Positions 5,749 through 6,142 of a stretch of DNA of 6,142 bases are shown here, one piece after another. A model generated the notes under the pieces. The model was not told the DNA's origin, did not search any database, and saw only the letters and a list, made by a program, of their open reading frames with translations. Both the position numbers and the translations under genes were made by a program. Within the stretch, counting starts at the first letter, position 1. Each line of letters begins with the position of its first letter. Source of the DNA: Chloroflexota bacterium (GTDB lineage Bacteria; Chloroflexota; UBA6077; JACQUR01); contig JACQUR010000202.1 of the NCBI GenBank assembly GCA_016210245.1, positions 1 to 6,142 on the forward strand. Reading direction: 5' to 3'.

Positions 5749-5808
5749 CACAGGCGAGCCGCCTGTGCCACTGAGTGATGGCCCGGTGGCACAGGCGGCT
5801 CGCCTGTG
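5749..5808. repeat. 23-bp perfect inverted repeat with self-palindromic arms (REP-like element)
   Basis: Bases 5749-5771 and 5786-5808 are exact reverse complements around a 14-base loop. Each arm also contains its own hairpin: CACAGGCG and CGCCTGTG around a 3-base centre (5749-5767 and 5790-5808). The element can therefore fold as one long stem or two small ones. Palindromes of the CACAGGC...GCCTGTG kind are widespread in intergenic DNA of several GC-rich phyla (recalled, not searched). It lies 34 bases after the small ORF's stop and could serve as its transcript end, although no T-run follows. Confidence 0.85.
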
Positions 5809-5824
5809 CCATGCTCTGGACTCC

Positions 5825-6012
5825 ACCCCCGGCCCCTGCCCGGCGCGGGGCGGGGCGGGAGGCCGGACCTCTCCCCCGACCCCTCCCCTGGCAGGGGAGG
5901 GGAGGCCGGACCTCTCCCCCGACCCCTCCCCTGGCAGGGGAGGGGAGTCCCTGCGCCCCTCGGGTGCTCCCCCTTCCCTGGCAGGGAAGGGGGCCGGGGG
6001 GTTAGGTCCGCC
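5825..6012. repeat. Cluster of about 43-bp palindromic repeats: two direct, one inverted, one diverged
   Basis: Units at 5861-5903 and 5904-5946 are tandem 43-bp copies beginning GGCCGGACCTCTCCCCCGA. Each holds an 11-bp-arm palindrome: CCCCTCCCCTG at 5880-5890 and 5923-5933, CAGGGGAGGGG at 5892-5902 and 5935-5945. A third copy lies inverted at 5968-6012; read on the minus strand it begins GGCGGACCTAACCCCC, and its 12-bp arms are 5969-5980 and 5982-5993. There CCCCTTCCC faces GGGAAGGGG, so both arms have changed together and the palindrome is kept. A diverged fourth copy is likely at about 5825-5857. Long frames through this block on both strands are repeat translations, not genes. Confidence 0.8.
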
Positions 6013-6019
6013 GGGGTAG

Positions 6020-6142
6020 AGTCGAGGGCTGGCGCGGTGGCTCTTGGGTCCGGCGCTGTCCACGCAGTACTTGCAGGCGCTGCCGCCCGAGACCTGGCCC
6101 CGTTTCCAGCCTCCCCTCATCAATCCGGACAGGGTGAAGTGG
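6020..6142 (+). CDS. Possible partial gene entering the right edge, unknown product
   Basis: A plus-strand frame is open from 6020, just after an in-frame TAG at 6017-6019, to the last base. From 6056 it reads LSTQYLQALPPETWPRF and then QPPLINPDRVKW. About nine in ten third codon positions from there are G or C, and the composition is protein-like, unlike the repeat-derived frames just before it. There is no ATG. TTG at 6044 is a possible start, with only a distant GAGGG (6024-6028) as ribosome binding site. It may be a gene with an unusual start, or a fragment whose 5' end was lost to the neighbouring repeats. I do not recognise the family, and downstream sequence would be needed to name it. 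Confidence 0.35.

Noticed and set aside
5861..6012. CRISPR array
   Set aside because: The copies are contiguous or inverted, palindromic throughout and without unique spacers. No cas gene is present.
5725..6123. 132-codon minus-strand frame and overlapping plus-strand frames in the 3' repeat cluster
   Set aside because: Their Pro/Gly/Arg-rich translations simply repeat the 43-bp units and palindromes.

Overview
The window is GC-rich bacterial DNA. Three full-length genes fill its first 5.1 kb, and repeat-laden DNA fills most of the last kilobase. I favour a Chloroflexota-like organism. The reasons are the very high G/C at third codon positions, a large MalT-type STAND ATPase joined to a SARP/BTAD DNA-binding module, a short site-2 protease, and crowded intergenic palindromes. 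This is inferred from gene style only, because no 16S or other marker is present.

Layout. Minus strand, 28-1748: a short M50 site-2 protease (993-1748) followed by a prephenate/arogenate dehydrogenase, tyrA (28-897). They probably form one transcription unit. The 95-bp gap holds a 24-bp inverted repeat built of 7-bp units. A 146-bp divergent promoter region (1749-1894) separates the protease from a 1070-residue regulator on the plus strand (1895-5107). The regulator has a STAND NTPase at its N-terminus, TPR-like helical repeats in the middle, and a C-terminal winged helix plus BTAD. It may control the divergent genes or itself, but nothing in the sequence proves that.

The stretch 5108-6019 contains almost no credible coding sequence. 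In order it holds CAG-phased heptad repeats, several hairpins, an array of GGCC boxes resolving into an 11-bp tandem repeat, one 33-codon small ORF with a good ribosome binding site (5613-5714), a 23-bp perfect inverted repeat whose arms are themselves palindromic, and a cluster of about 43-bp palindromic repeats in both orientations. After 6020 a plus-strand frame with coding-like codon use runs off the right edge.

Most notable: CAG-phased 7-bp repeats lie at or within a few bases of the stop codon of all three full-length genes, although their other four bases differ from place to place. The 43-bp family includes an inverted copy whose two arms have changed together so that the palindrome is kept. 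I see no new multi-gene system. The novelty is in the repeats and in the small ORF enclosed by them.
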